The notes under the pieces were generated by a model. That model saw only the letters and a program-made list of their open reading frames with translations, searched no databases and was not told the origin of the DNA. This document shows, piece after piece, positions 21,346 through 33,169 of a stretch of 64,000 bases of DNA (positions are counted from its first letter, which is position 1; each line of letters begins with the position of its first letter). The position numbers and the translations under genes were made by a program. Source of the stretch: Rhizopus arrhizus (taxonomy: Eukaryota > Mucoromycota > Mucoromycetes > Mucorales > Rhizopodaceae). The stretch lies in NCBI GenBank assembly GCA_024220505.1, contig JAKZZE010000016.1, positions 1,054,001 to 1,118,000 on the forward strand, read 5' to 3'.

Positions 21346-21933
21346 ACAAAAAGAAAAAAAAAGGAAAAAGATTTTAAGAAGTAATGTTACTTAGTAGGTA
21401 CTTGTGATTTGAGTATAAGGTTATAGAGTAGATTTTAGTTGTTGTTTGAAGTGTTTCGTAAGAGAAACTTGTTATTCTTGATATAAAGTTTAAGCGAAAG
21501 CTTGATATAGGTAGTGACCACCAGATCTTGTTTGTTAAGATCGATAAAAAGTGTGTTGTAAAATAAAAAGATAATATAAAAAGGGGTTCAAAGAGCTCAA
21601 TGAAGAGTCTGAATATAAGATATAAGTGATTCTTTTATTGATATTGATAAGAATAAGAATAAAAATAAAAAAGGGTTTGTTGGATATTTATATAAAATTT
21701 GTTGCCTTGATTCTCCTTGTTGGATTAATTTTTCCTTTAACCGAAAGTTTTCGGTCTAACGACTCAAGTCATTTTGTTGACTCAAGTCGCCAAAACGACT
21801 TGCATCGGAAGGGATTTGTACGACCCGATTGCCGTTTTCGTCACAGTAACTTCATTTCCTTTGTGGCTTACGTCGAATTTAGATTTCGTAACCAAAATAG
21901 ATGATTGAACAAAATTTTCCATAAAAGTAAAAC

Positions 21934-22009
21934 TGTTCCTCCTACGGGTATCGAACCCAGGAACCGCACCTTAGAAAGGTCACACTTCTCCAACCAAGCT
22001 ATTTTAACT
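21934..22009 (-). pseudogene. tRNA-Arg(TCT)-like relic
   Basis: Minus strand shows a D-arm-like TAGCTTGGTTGG, an anticodon loop TTTCTAA, and T arm GGGTTCGATACCC. The 5' acceptor strand is lost (the 3' strand GAGGAAC has no partner). A-box and B-box-like sequences remain. Confidence 0.55.
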
Positions 22010-22463
22010 ATCTGTCAGAAGAGGAAAATAATATTATTGTGTCCCACTTGCAGTTAAATTAATTTATGCTTTTCATGGGTTGCAAGATGTTTTTTAACCG
22101 TAACTAAATACGAACATTGTTCTGTGTATCTCTTTCATTACTTACAATGACTATTTTATGCCAAATTTAAAGAAAATTTCGTGTATACGTATTTTAAAAA
22201 AGCTAGCCGGAGTGATGCAGAGAAAATCAAAAGTTTTATAATTGAGTGCATTAATTACAATGTCTGCTACCTAATGGATAAGCTACGTGATAACAGGATT
22301 GGACTACATTTACGGAACATGAAAAAAGTGCCAAATTCTGCGATTAGAGCAGCAATATGTCGGAATTTTAATATTTAAACTGCGGCATCGTATTCTCCAT
22401 ACTCAAAAACCCTTGTTTCCATATTTGGACTGTAAATATATCTCCGATTGAACTGTATATCTA

Positions 22464-25400
22464 ATGGTTTATCCATCGTGGCCTGAAGTCCCAATCACCC
22501 CACAGTTATCAACGTTTAAACAAAACTTAGAGTTGACACAGCGTCGTCGCTTGGCTTTACAACAACAACGAGATGAACTTCAACAACAACATAAAGCCAA
22601 CGAAGCTAAGCTGGAATTGGAATACAATGAACGTGTACATTTGAAAGAGCGCACCATTCAAGATTTGGAGATTAAATTGGATCGTGCAACACACACACAC
22701 GCAGACTATGAAACTTCGGTTAAGCGTCATGAGGACCAGGTGCAGGCATACCGCAGCCGCATCGAAGAACTGGAAGAGCTAGTAAACAATCAAGACGGTG
22801 AGATTACCCACTTGAAATCAGAAATCGCCAAATTAAAATCGCGTCCACTCCCTATCCCACAACGTGGACAATCGAGTAAACCATATGCACCAGAGTCGAT
22901 GTCCGACTTTGATACAGCATCCAGTGTAGCTGAGGACCGTTACCCTCACGATGATTATTCAGTTGCCCGCCTGAATACTGCCACTGCCGATATCAACCCT
23001 AAGCACCGTCGCTATGTCACACCGATTTTCCGTGGAAACGGCAAAGATGATCCGTTAGAATGGCTTTTGGCTTTTGAGAAGCTTCAAAAATTCTACAAGT
23101 GGTCTGATGAAGAAACAATCTCTGAGTTCATGATGGCCCTTCATGGACATGCTGCATTATGGTGGGATAATGTAGAAGGCGACACGGAGAATTTGACGTA
23201 CAAACAAATTAAATCATTATTCACCGACTACTTTGGTGGTGATGATGCCGCTGTCAGCGCAGCCATTGCCAAAATGGTTATTTTGAGACAAAACAAAGAA
23301 TCCATGGTGACCTTCGGAACCAAGCTGATGACACATATTCGCCGTTCGACCAACGAATCGCCGATGCAGATGTACTTTTTCTATCGTGCTGTGGATAAAG
23401 ACACTGCTCAAATGGTGGCTCGTCGTGAACCAAAGACGCTTAAAGAAGCCGTGGACTATGCCATCAGAATGGAACGCCTTGACCTGGAACGTAGAGCTGC
23501 CACGTCGGATGATTTCAATCGTGGTGTAGCTCAATTGATGTCTTTTGGGAATCCGGGTAAGAACAGTACAAGCATCCCTCATGCTGATAGTGACTCCGAG
23601 CCAATGGAGGGGGTGATACATGGTACCATTAACGCACAGCAGCGAAGCCGCAAATTAGCAAGAAAATCTCCTCAAGATTCTGGTTGTTATGTCTGTGGTA
23701 AGAATGGACATATAGCCAAAGAATGTTACAGTCGATACAAAAAGGGTGATAACAAGCAAAAGCGGGGTTATGGTCACCACAAGAAATCTTACCGCCAAAA
23801 CGAACAAGCCGTGAGACCAGCCAATGCCGAATCAGACATTGAGGAAGAGAGTAACTTGTTTGCTCATATGTACAATCTCAATTTCCAACAAGTAGAACTA
23901 ATTTGCAACGAGACACAGACGATCAGTACAAACGCGATGACAGAGAAAGAATTAGAGAACGACCCAAGGCGATTCTCAGTCAACATGCAACTTAGTGGAC
24001 AAAACGTATCAGTCTTAATTGACACAGGTGCGATGATTAGTACCATCAGAGATGACCAAGTCGACCAACTTCAACTCACTCAAGAATCAGCTCCAAATAT
24101 GTGGATTGAATACGGTAATAGCAGTAGAGAAGTGTCCAACACTACTGTCAGTATACAATTTCAGGTCGAAGAAGCTACACCTTTCAACTTTCCCTTACGT
24201 GTAGTCAGCAAGCAAAATGTACCGGTCATCCTTGGAATGGACTTTTTCATCAAAACATCAGTACTTTTGGATCCCATCAACAAAACGATCGTACCTAGAC
24301 ACCATACAGAGACAGCAATCCAGCAGCAAGACGTGCAAAAAGTAAACGACAACAATGAAGGCTTAATACCAGAGATCTCGGAAGCTATGAAATTGTATCC
24401 TTCAATCTTTAAAACAGAATCCATTCAATCTATTACTAACGCACCAGTAGAACATCAAATTGATACCGGTGATGCAAGGCCCATGGTCAAAAAAGGTCGT
24501 CGACTGTCACCTAAAGAGAAACAAGCCTTACAAGATGAAGTCGACAAGATGCTCAAAGCTAAAGTGATTCGCCCAAGTAACAGCCCATGGTCTTCGCCTC
24601 CGATCTTAGTACCCAAGCCAGATGGTTCGATGCGTCTATGCAACAATTATCGTGGTATAAACGCCGTGACTAAAAAGGATAAGTATCCCCTGCCGAGAAT
24701 GGATGATATTATAGACAAGCTTTCTGGTGCTCAATGGTTCTCATCGATCGATTTGAAATCAGGTTATTGGCAAATACCTGTAGCTGAACAAGACAAATGC
24801 AAAACTGCCTTTTCAACACCCTCTGGTTTATACGAGTACAATGTTATGCCATTTGGACTGACGAACGCTCCTGCCACTTTCGCTCGGTTTATGGCACAAA
24901 TATTAGGCACTTTTCCTAACGCTATTGTGTATTTGGATGATGTCCTAATTTTTTCACCCACAAAAGAAGCTCACAAAGAACATGTATTCGAAGTTTTGCG
25001 TATTTTGAACCAATGGAACCTCAAGCTTAATTTAGCTAAGTGTAAGTTTTTTCAGCAAGAAGCAGCCTTCCTAGGGTTTATCGTCACGCGTAATGGTCTC
25101 AAGAGTAACCCAGCCAAGGTGGATCCTATTAGGACGTGGCCAAGACCATCCTCCTCTGCCGAATTACAAAGTTTCCTTGGTCTATGTAACTTTTATCACA
25201 GATTCATACATAACTTATCGTCATTAGCAGCTCCTCTGTATCGTTTATTAAAGAAGAATGTTCCATGGTCCTGGAAGAAACTAGAAGAAGATGCATTTCA
25301 AGCCCTCAAGTCAGCTCTGATCTCCCTGCCAGAATTAAGTTACCCTGATAGTAACTTACCGTATGCACTTCACTGTGATGCTAGTGATACTGGTGTTGGT

Positions 25401-27008
25401 GCCGTGTTGGTTCAAGGTGGTCGTCCTGTGGCATATGCAAGCAAATCGTTAACTCCTGCACAACGAAATTACAGTACAACTGAACGTGAGTGTTTAGCTG
25501 TAGCGTGGGCTTTGCAATATTTTCACTACTACGTACATGGTTGTCCGTCTCTTACGGTGTATACCGATCATGCTGCCTTGAAGGCTATTCTGTCAACCAA
25601 GGAACCCAAGGGTCGCATCGCAAGGTCGATCATTGATATCATGAGTTATGATTTCGTGGTCGTGCACAAGAAAGGTGTTGATAATCAAGATGCTGATGCC
25701 TTAAGTCGTTTACCCTCACGTGAAGGGGGAAAGGGAAGTATCAATCAAAACACACAAACAATCAGCATGCAGAACAACGCTTTCAGCAAAGAAAATATAC
25801 GTAAGTTACAAGCTATGGACCCAGACGCGATAAAATTCAGCACAATTCCCTTAAAGCAACCATTTACAACAAGAGATGATTTATTATATCGACAAGAAGA
25901 AAACAAGTTGATGATAGTACTGCCTAGAAAATTACGACTAGAATTCATGAACTTAATACACACAAATCCAGTCAGTGGTGCTCATCAAGGTAGAGATAAA
26001 AGTTTAGCAAGAGCAAAAGAGAACGCATGGTGGCCCTCAATAACACAAGACATTATCAAGTTTGTCAAGAATTGCGGGGTGTGCCAAAAACACAAAACTC
26101 CCACTCACAATTTTGTAGAATTGAAAAGTATCGTGGTGTCTGAACCCTGTGAGGTATGGGCTGCAGACGTGGCTTACTTACCCGAAACTACTCGTGGAAA
26201 TAAGTACTTACTGGTATTTATGGACTACTTCACGAAATGGATGGTAACTGCTGCGCTCCCCTCGTTTGACACTAACTCGGTGGCCAACGTCCTATTATAC
26301 TCAGTGGTCCTGACATTCGGAACACCTGCTAAATGGATCACTGACAATGGTCGCAACTTTATATCAGAAGCAATGTATGTTGTCTGTAATCGACTTGGTA
26401 TCAAAAAGACGGTAACGAGCGTTGAACATCCTCAATCAGATGGAATGGTAGAGAGAATGAACAGAACGATCAAGACCGCTTTAGCAACTTATGTAGAAGA
26501 AACTCCTGACCAATGGGATATATATTTACCTTTCGTAACTTTTGCCATCAACACATCAAAAAGTGTTTCAACCGGTTATTCACCCTTCGAGGCTATGTTT
26601 GGACGACAAGCAAAACTCCCTGGAATAAACGAAGTTCCTATGACCATCAACTTATCAAGTCATAACAGCAAAACATGGTTTTCCTACTTGAGTCATTTCC
26701 TACCAATTATTCACAACAACATTCGTCAAAACCTACAACAAAGCCAAGAACGTCAACAACGCTATTTCAACAAGAATCGGAAAGAAAAAGAAACAATAAA
26801 AGTCAACGATGAAGTTTACAAAGTCAAGATGAAACAAGAGTGGAAATTTCCAAAGCCAAAGTTTACTGGACCTTGGATTGTCAAAGAAATCAACAAAGAC
26901 GGTTCCAGCTTCAAACTAGAGAAAAGTGAAAACAACAGAGTCATAAAGACAACCGCAAATATAAGAGACATTTATAAAAAATATTCACATACGTTCAACC
27001 TTTATTAA
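22464..27008 (+). pseudogene. Ty3-B Gag-Pol, main part after the insertion
   Basis: The frame runs from inside the inserted element (element sequence to 22500) to 27008; true Ty3 sequence starts after the target duplication. In order: coiled-coil leader; capsid-like gag; zinc knuckle C-x2-C-x4-H-x4-C near 23686; protease D-T-G near 24019; reverse transcriptase Y-L-D-D near 24930; RNase H (C-D-A-S-D) near 25376; integrase zinc module H...H...C-x2-C near 25961-26090; catalytic D near 26165, D near 26343 and E near 26452. No chromodomain. Apart from the gag insertion the frame is open, so the insertion is probably what inactivated it. Confidence 0.9.
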
Positions 27009-27019
27009 AGGGGGGATAG

Positions 27020-27103
27020 TGTAAGAGTCCGCTGTTGTTAAATATTATCAAATTAGAAATTTCAATAAAGTTAGTTCTTTTAACCGTAATTCATACTCTT
27101 ACA
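27020..27103 (+). repeat. Ty3-B 3' LTR (84 bp)
   Basis: Matches the 5' LTR; followed by AACAA. Confidence 0.9.
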
Positions 27104-28275
27104 AACAATATTGAGGACATGAACTTAGTTCAGGTCCAAACTTTGTTCGTCAAGTGGTACAGTTTGATTAAAAGAATTTCTATTTTCGTCACAATACCAA
27201 AAGTGGTGTGAGATTGGAGTTTATAGGGTTTATATAGTATAAAATAGGCTTGTTTTATAAGATTCTTGATGTGAGACCAAAGTTTCGAATAGAGTTTGGA
27301 TCCAAAAGTAGTAATAATTTGAATATAAGTTCGCTTGTAATAAGTGACCACCAGATCTTGTTAAGTAGATCAAACTGTTGTGAATAAAATAAAGTAAAAA
27401 GATAAAAAAAGCGATTACAATGAAGTGTATTTGCTTCAAGGGGCTTCTTGTTCTTGATATTAGATAAAATAAAAAGAAAAACAAAAGAGATTTACTTTGT
27501 ATGATATTTATTAAAATAATCAAAAAGTAAAGTAAATAAGTGAAGTAAAACAAAAGTTAAAAGTGAAGTAAGTAAGTCAAGAGTAAGTTAAAAGTATAAG
27601 AAATATTGAAGTTATTTATATGTTTTTGGCTTTTCTGATTATATGCTGTTTTTGATGATTTTGTAGATATTCTGTATTTTTTTGTATTTTTCTGGATTTA
27701 TCTGTATTCATACGTATTGTTATGAGTATAGGTTGGCTTGTAGGTTTGTGTTTTAATAGAGTAAAGTTTGCTTGTAAAGCTTGATTGTAAGGTTAAGATT
27801 GCCTTATAAGCTGTTGTTTTATATAGAATTTAAGCAGATGCTTGATAAGTAGTGACCACCAGATCTTATATGTAAGATCAATACGATATTTCTTGATAAA
27901 AGTTAAAGTAGAATAAAAAGTTTAAGTGAACAGGGACTTTCTTGTTAAAGTTTGTTAATTATTGAGTAAAAATATATAATTTATTTAAACTGACTGACAA
28001 TTTCTTCACAAAAAGATGGGATATATATATGAATAATATTTTTTTTTGTTTTCTTTTTAGCTTTTCTTATTTTTTCAATTTTTTTTTATCTTTTTAACAT
28101 TTTTTATATTTTTTATCTTTCTGACTTGACTCGGCTAATCTCTGTGTATCCTTATTACCATTTTCGTTACAATAGATTGTTACGCAGAAGTTCATTTTCT
28201 AACTGGCGTGGTACAAAAAACATATTTACTGTTTGTCTTCTTTCAGTATGACACGACACTAATATTGCAGCTTGT
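27104..28275. repeat. LTR remnants between Ty3-B and Ty3-C
   Basis: Inverted LTR-family pieces with the core at 27343-27358 and 27851-27866. 27718-28171 is an inverted relative of solo LTR S1 (its start TGTAACGAAAATGG reads leftwards from 28171). 28172-28275 is unassigned. No gene. Confidence 0.55.
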
Positions 28276-28565
28276 TGTCGTGGCTAAAAGAGGTAAGCCC
28301 TCACTCAATGCCCCGGTCCGGACGGCACGTGTTGTGCGGTCCGAGCAAAAGCTGAGACCCTGATGTCCCTGAGACCCTGCTCTCATTACAACCCCGCTAT
28401 CTGGGACAATTGAGAAAATTCCAGAGATTTCTGGACATCATCATAAAACATATAAATAGTTGTATTGTTTTGTAAAAAATAAAGAACAGCTTTCCTCACA
28501 AGTTCAAGTTTATTTTATTGTTTATTTCGACTTACTATTGGTTGGTTCTATTGTTAACAACGACA
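28276..28565 (+). repeat. Ty3-C 5' LTR
   Basis: 290 bp; a TATA-like box (catataaatag) lies near 28447 and AATAAAG near 28480. Confidence 0.92.
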
Positions 28566-28645
28566 ACTGGTAGCATCTGTTTGATTAAAATAGTATTTTT
28601 TGCTCTGTATCGCAAGTCTCTGATAATAACTTACCTGGTTTAACT

Positions 28646-31600
28646 ATGTCTGGTGTAATCGAAGAAGATATTGATATGGGTAACCCTTCTGGCCCCGGTG
28701 AAGGCAATGGTGTTTATGTAGACAAGGCAGTATTAGAAAAGTTGCTCCTTGCCTTGTCATCTAAAAGTTCGCAATCGATAAGGGTACGTGAACCGGATGT
28801 GTTCAGGGGTGATCGCTCTGCTATCGCCGTAGCAAGTTGGTTAGGCTCTTTGGAGTGCTATTTCGAATTGGTACCCTTGAAGGAAAAAGAAAAAGTTTCA
28901 TTTGCTGTCACACTGCTCCGTGATGATGCCTTGATATGGTGGAATCAATTAAAGGTTAGCCGTGTGCCTCCATCCGACTGGTCTTCATTCAAGTTCGCTT
29001 TTGAGAATGAGTTTAGACCTGTAAACTCTACTCAGGCGGCCCGTGATAAATTGGCTATACTATCACAACACTCCACCGTCGCAAGATATATTAGTGAGTT
29101 TCGCAGCCTTCAATTGCAAATACCTGATATGTCTGCTGGTGATGCGTTGGATCGCTTTGTGCGCGGTTTAAAGCCTGATTTACGGGTTCTGGTACGTTCT
29201 AGATTCCCTCATTCCTTGGAGTCAGCGGAATCCATGGCTCTGGCCATCGAAGCGGCAAGGAACGATGGTGAAGTGGCTTCTGCCCCTGTTGTACATACTC
29301 CTTCAGGTAATCCTTTTGCTCGTGGTTCTCCTCTTGGTGCCCCCGGTAACGGTGAAGACCCAATGGATCTAGATTCAATCCGACAAGTCCTAAATGCCAT
29401 CTCCACCGCTTTTAATGGCAAAGGTCGTAAAGGTTTTGAACGTTCGAACAATGGTCGAAGACAGATCCGGTGTTATGGGTGCCAAGGTATAGGACATGTC
29501 AAGTCTGAGTGTCCTACTTGGCGAAAGGCTGGCAATACAAGAACAGTTGGGCCAGGTTCCTCTCGTCAGCGCCGTACTATAAATTATATCAAGCCTGTCA
29601 AGCATTGTGAGTGCAGTGATAACAAGTTGGACGTTTCTGAGTTGGATGGAGATGATGAATTCTTGGCACGAGACCATGATCATTTGTTAAATCTCAATAA
29701 TAATAAAGAATCCGATTTGCCCTTGTACGAGTTTGTCTTATGTGATAATAACAATGCTGATAAGTGTCGTAAAGTCAAGGTTCTACTAGATACAGGTGCA
29801 AGCGCAAACTACATATCTCCTAAATTGGTGAACAGATCTATGGAGATGTCTTCCTTACGGTCATCTCGTGAAGTGGAAACGGCTGGTGGTCACGTAATGC
29901 CCATTGATAAGAAGGTGGAATTCGAATTGAGGGCTCGACAAATCCCTTATCACGTACAAGCATACGTATTCGATATGAAGTTCGATCTCATCTTGGGCCA
30001 ACAGTGGTTTCAACAAGCTAAGCCAATTCCAAATTGGTCCACTAGTTCTTGGAAACTGGTGGATGAAAACAGGGGTAATGTGCTCTTGACTCCTTGTGAT
30101 GATACGGCTGACTCTACGATTGGTAATGGTGGTCAAGACTTTGTTTACTTGATATCGAAACGTCAACTGCAACGAAGTACTAGGAAGCAACAAGTGGACG
30201 AACTGTACCTAGTACATTTCGTAGACAATGGGCGGTCAACAAACGAATGCCAAAATGGCAACTCTAAATTGGAAAGGTCAATCATTTCTGAATTCCAAGA
30301 TGTCTTTCGCAATGACTTGCCTCCTGGTCTCCCTCCTGTGCGTACTGTTGAGCATGTAATCGATACAGGTGATGCTAGGCCGATTAGTAGGCCCCCGTTT
30401 AAGATGAGCCCGCGGGAGCTAGATGAGTTGCAAAAGCAGTTGAAAGAATTGATGGATGTTGGCTTGATTCGACCCAGTTCGTCGCCTTGGGGTGCACCCG
30501 TTCTCTTTGTCCGTAAAAAAGACGGGTCACTTCGAATGTGCATCGACTACCGTGCCATCAACTCTTTGACGAAACGAATCAACACCCCACTGCCTCGTAT
30601 TGATGAATGTCTGGAACGATTGGGTGGAGCTAAACATTTTTCCAGTATCGACCTCAAAAGTGGGTATCACCAAGTCCGTATCCGAGACGAGGATGTTCCC
30701 AAGACCGCTTTCAACACACGATATGGATCATACGAGTTTCTGGTTCTGCCTTTCGGTTTAACTAACAGTCCTCCTACGTTTCAAAAGATGATGAATCATG
30801 TACTGCAAGACTACGTGGATAAATTTGTTTTGGTATACCTGGACGACATCTTGGTATTTAGCAAAACAGCAGAAGAGCACAAGGAGCATTTGCGACTAGT
30901 ACTAAGCAAGTTGAGAGAACACAAGCTATACGCCAATCCCAAGAAGTGTACATTCAACAAGAGTGAAGTAGAATTCCTGGGTTATCGAGTCTCTGAAAAG
31001 GGTATATTACCTTCATCGTCAAAAGTGAAGGCTATTCAAGACTGGCCCCAACCTACGAATGTTCAGGAAGTCCGTCAGTTCATTGGTCTGTGCTCCCACT
31101 ACCGTCGTTTTATACCTGGATTCTCTACGGTGGCTACGCCGTTGACGGATTTGACTAAAGGTACAGGTGCAAAGAAGCGTCCAGTCCAATGGTCACAAGA
31201 ATGTCAAGCTGCCTTTATAAAGCTAAAGGAACTTATGTCATCGGCTCCTGTACTGCAACCTCCCGACTTGTCCAAACCGTTTATTATCGAAACGGATGCG
31301 TCAGACTTTGGTGTTGGTGCGGTACTGTTACAAAAGGACGAACGTGACCTACTGCATCCAATTGCTTTTGAATCGAAGAAACTCTCTGCGGCGGAACGGG
31401 GTTACCCACCACAAGAACGAGAACTGATTGGTATTCTTCATGCATTACGCACCTGGCGTTGCTTTGTGGATGGCTCAGAATACGTGGTGTTCACTGATCA
31501 CAATCCTCTTCAGTACTTACGGTCGCAAAAGAAACCCACTCCTCGTTTAGTCCGTTGGCTTGCTGAAATCGAAACGTATGACCCTGTCATTAAGTATAAG

Positions 31601-33169
31601 CCAGGAAAGGAAAACAACGTGCCTGATGCTCTAAGTCGACGGGATGGTCCAAGTTGTATTGCCGAAACCGAGAATATGGAACCAAATTACCTCTATAGCG
31701 TGCACAACATACATGAGACGGACTGGCCACAGTATTATAGCATTGATTTACCTTCTGACATGTCGGACACGATGAAACGTCGATTGCAGCAAAACAAGGA
31801 GAAGTTTGTAGTGCGTGATGGTCAGGTGTGGCGTAAGGTCATGATCGATAACAAGCCTTGTGAAGTTCAATTCTGTCCTTTCTCCCGTCGTGCTGACTTG
31901 GTTGACAAATTCCATTCTGGGTTTGGTCATGCGGGTAGAACTACCGTATATGAATTACTTCGAAGACGTTGGTGGTGGCCTAGCATGCAAAGTGATATCC
32001 AAACTTGGCTTTCACATTGTCCTCAATGTCAATTGGCGGCTGGTGCGAACAAAAACACTCATCATGCTCCCATGGTCCCTCTAACGATTCCCCCTGCATT
32101 TGCACGCTGGCACTTGGACTTTATCGGTGAGCTTCCAACTACCAAAAGTGGCAACAAGTGGTTGTTAACAGCGGTTGACTATTCTACCAACTGGCCCATT
32201 GCTCGTGCAGTTCCAGAAGCATCAGCCGAGGCGGTGGCTGATTTCTTGTATGAAGAAATTGTGATGCGTTTCGGATGTCCCAGTGAAATCGTGACAGATC
32301 GTGGTGCGAACTTCTTGTCAAAGTTAGTAAAGCATTATACGGAGCGAGTTAAGATTACTCATCGTATGACATCGGCATTCCATCCGCGCTCTAATGGTAA
32401 ATGTGAACGTCTGAATGGCATACTAAAAACAATGCTGCGGAAGTATGTCCATGGTGCAATTCACATCTGGGATCAGTTTGTTGACGCTGCGCTGTTTGCG
32501 ACTCGTATTCGGAAACATAGGTCTGCTGGTTTTTCTCCTTTTTATTTGGTTTATGGTCGTGAACCTGTACTGCCTGGTGATGAACTACGCCCTTATTTGG
32601 CTGACGAATTGGCTAAGGATCCTAGAACAATCGCAGAGCACACAGCAAGGGAACTCGAAGCCTTAGGTCAGAACCGCGCTGCAGCTGAACAACGTATGCG
32701 CGCTGTATCGGAACATGATAAAAGCAAGTGGGATGCCGCGATTACAAAAGTGGATTTTGAAGTTGGCGACCATGTCTTGTTAAGAAACGAACAAAAATAT
32801 GGTCTGGAGTACAACTGGATGGGCCCCTTCATAGTGACCGGCAAGAATGATGTCACTCATGTGTGCAAATTGGTGTCCATTGGTGGTGAACCCTACCCAT
32901 CTTGGGTTCATATCGATCGTCTCAAGGAAGTCAAGGCGGAATCAATTGATGAGCCTTGGTACAACCCTACGGTGTCGCGTGCTGCTTGGCGTTCCGCGGT
33001 TGGTTTACCTGGTGGTAATTCTGCTGGAGGATCCGCTTCTCAGGTTGATCAGAGGCGATCAACAGTCTTGGGGGGGAGTGATGTCGTGGCTAAAAGAGGT
33101 AAGCCCTCACTCAATGCCCCGGTCCGGACGGCACGTGTTGTGCGGTCCGAGCAAAAGCTGAGACCCTGA
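28646..33169 (+). CDS. Ty3-C Gag-Pol polyprotein
   Basis: 1507 residues from the ATG at 28646. Capsid-like gag; zinc knuckle C-x2-C-x4-H-x4-C near residue 276; protease L-D-T-G near 382; reverse transcriptase Y-L-D-D near 731; RNase H near 883; integrase zinc module near 1090; catalytic D, D, E near 1158, 1218 and 1254. No chromodomain is evident. The last 29 codons lie inside the 3' LTR (from 33082), giving a basic tail. No stop or shift. Ty3-E encodes a clear relative broken by mutations. Confidence 0.94.
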   Translation: MSGVIEEDIDMGNPSGPGEGNGVYVDKAVLEKLLLALSSKSSQSIRVREPDVFRGDRSAIAVASWLGSLECYFELVPLKEKEKVSFAVTLLRDDALIWWNQLKVSRVPPSDWSSFKFAFENEFRPVNSTQAARDKLAILSQHSTVARYISEFRSLQLQIPDMSAGDALDRFVRGLKPDLRVLVRSRFPHSLESAESMALAIEAARNDGEVASAPVVHTPSGNPFARGSPLGAPGNGEDPMDLDSIRQVLNAISTAFNGKGRKGFERSNNGRRQIRCYGCQGIGHVKSECPTWRKAGNTRTVGPGSSRQRRTINYIKPVKHCECSDNKLDVSELDGDDEFLARDHDHLLNLNNNKESDLPLYEFVLCDNNNADKCRKVKVLLDTGASANYISPKLVNRSMEMSSLRSSREVETAGGHVMPIDKKVEFELRARQIPYHVQAYVFDMKFDLILGQQWFQQAKPIPNWSTSSWKLVDENRGNVLLTPCDDTADSTIGNGGQDFVYLISKRQLQRSTRKQQVDELYLVHFVDNGRSTNECQNGNSKLERSIISEFQDVFRNDLPPGLPPVRTVEHVIDTGDARPISRPPFKMSPRELDELQKQLKELMDVGLIRPSSSPWGAPVLFVRKKDGSLRMCIDYRAINSLTKRINTPLPRIDECLERLGGAKHFSSIDLKSGYHQVRIRDEDVPKTAFNTRYGSYEFLVLPFGLTNSPPTFQKMMNHVLQDYVDKFVLVYLDDILVFSKTAEEHKEHLRLVLSKLREHKLYANPKKCTFNKSEVEFLGYRVSEKGILPSSSKVKAIQDWPQPTNVQEVRQFIGLCSHYRRFIPGFSTVATPLTDLTKGTGAKKRPVQWSQECQAAFIKLKELMSSAPVLQPPDLSKPFIIETDASDFGVGAVLLQKDERDLLHPIAFESKKLSAAERGYPPQERELIGILHALRTWRCFVDGSEYVVFTDHNPLQYLRSQKKPTPRLVRWLAEIETYDPVIKYKPGKENNVPDALSRRDGPSCIAETENMEPNYLYSVHNIHETDWPQYYSIDLPSDMSDTMKRRLQQNKEKFVVRDGQVWRKVMIDNKPCEVQFCPFSRRADLVDKFHSGFGHAGRTTVYELLRRRWWWPSMQSDIQTWLSHCPQCQLAAGANKNTHHAPMVPLTIPPAFARWHLDFIGELPTTKSGNKWLLTAVDYSTNWPIARAVPEASAEAVADFLYEEIVMRFGCPSEIVTDRGANFLSKLVKHYTERVKITHRMTSAFHPRSNGKCERLNGILKTMLRKYVHGAIHIWDQFVDAALFATRIRKHRSAGFSPFYLVYGREPVLPGDELRPYLADELAKDPRTIAEHTARELEALGQNRAAAEQRMRAVSEHDKSKWDAAITKVDFEVGDHVLLRNEQKYGLEYNWMGPFIVTGKNDVTHVCKLVSIGGEPYPSWVHIDRLKEVKAESIDEPWYNPTVSRAAWRSAVGLPGGNSAGGSASQVDQRRSTVLGGSDVVAKRGKPSLNAPVRTARVVRSEQKLRP

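Larger units (their letters stand above)
18715..22500. mobile_element. GGAC element 1: 3.79-kb DNA transposon of unknown family
   Basis: Flanked by the 8-bp duplication CACAGTTA (18707-18714 and 22501-22508). Ends GGACAACTGGGAGTTCAGG and, inverted, GGGTGATTGGGACTTCAGG; about 35 bp of imperfect inverted repeat, the inner part (TTCAGGCCACGATGGATAAA) perfect. No frame longer than 92 codons and no transposase recognised. It contains a decayed coding stretch (21108-21345), an LTR-like piece with the core motif (21513-21528) and a tRNA-like relic (21934-22009). The twin at 50422-54208 differs by only a few bases. 8-bp duplications are made by hAT, Merlin and P-type elements; the ends do not settle which. 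Confidence 0.9.
18373..27103 (+). mobile_element. Ty3-B: Ty3 retrotransposon with 84-bp LTRs, interrupted
   Basis: 8731 bp including a 3786-bp foreign insert. LTRs 18373-18456 and 27020-27103 have ends forming the inverted pair TGTAAGAGT/ACTCTTACA, and AACAA flanks both sides (18368-18372 and 27104-27108). A polypurine tract (aaaggggggata) precedes the 3' LTR, and TGGTGGAGAAGC two bases after the 5' LTR is a likely primer-binding site. Confidence 0.93.

Noticed and set aside
21934..22009. Functional tRNA-Arg(TCT) gene
   Set aside because: The 5' acceptor strand is missing and stem pairs are mismatched.
29880..29896. Another copy of the 16-bp LTR core in Ty3-C
   Set aside because: Only GGTGGTCAC matches; it is part of the protease coding sequence and lacks the AGATCT half and hairpin.
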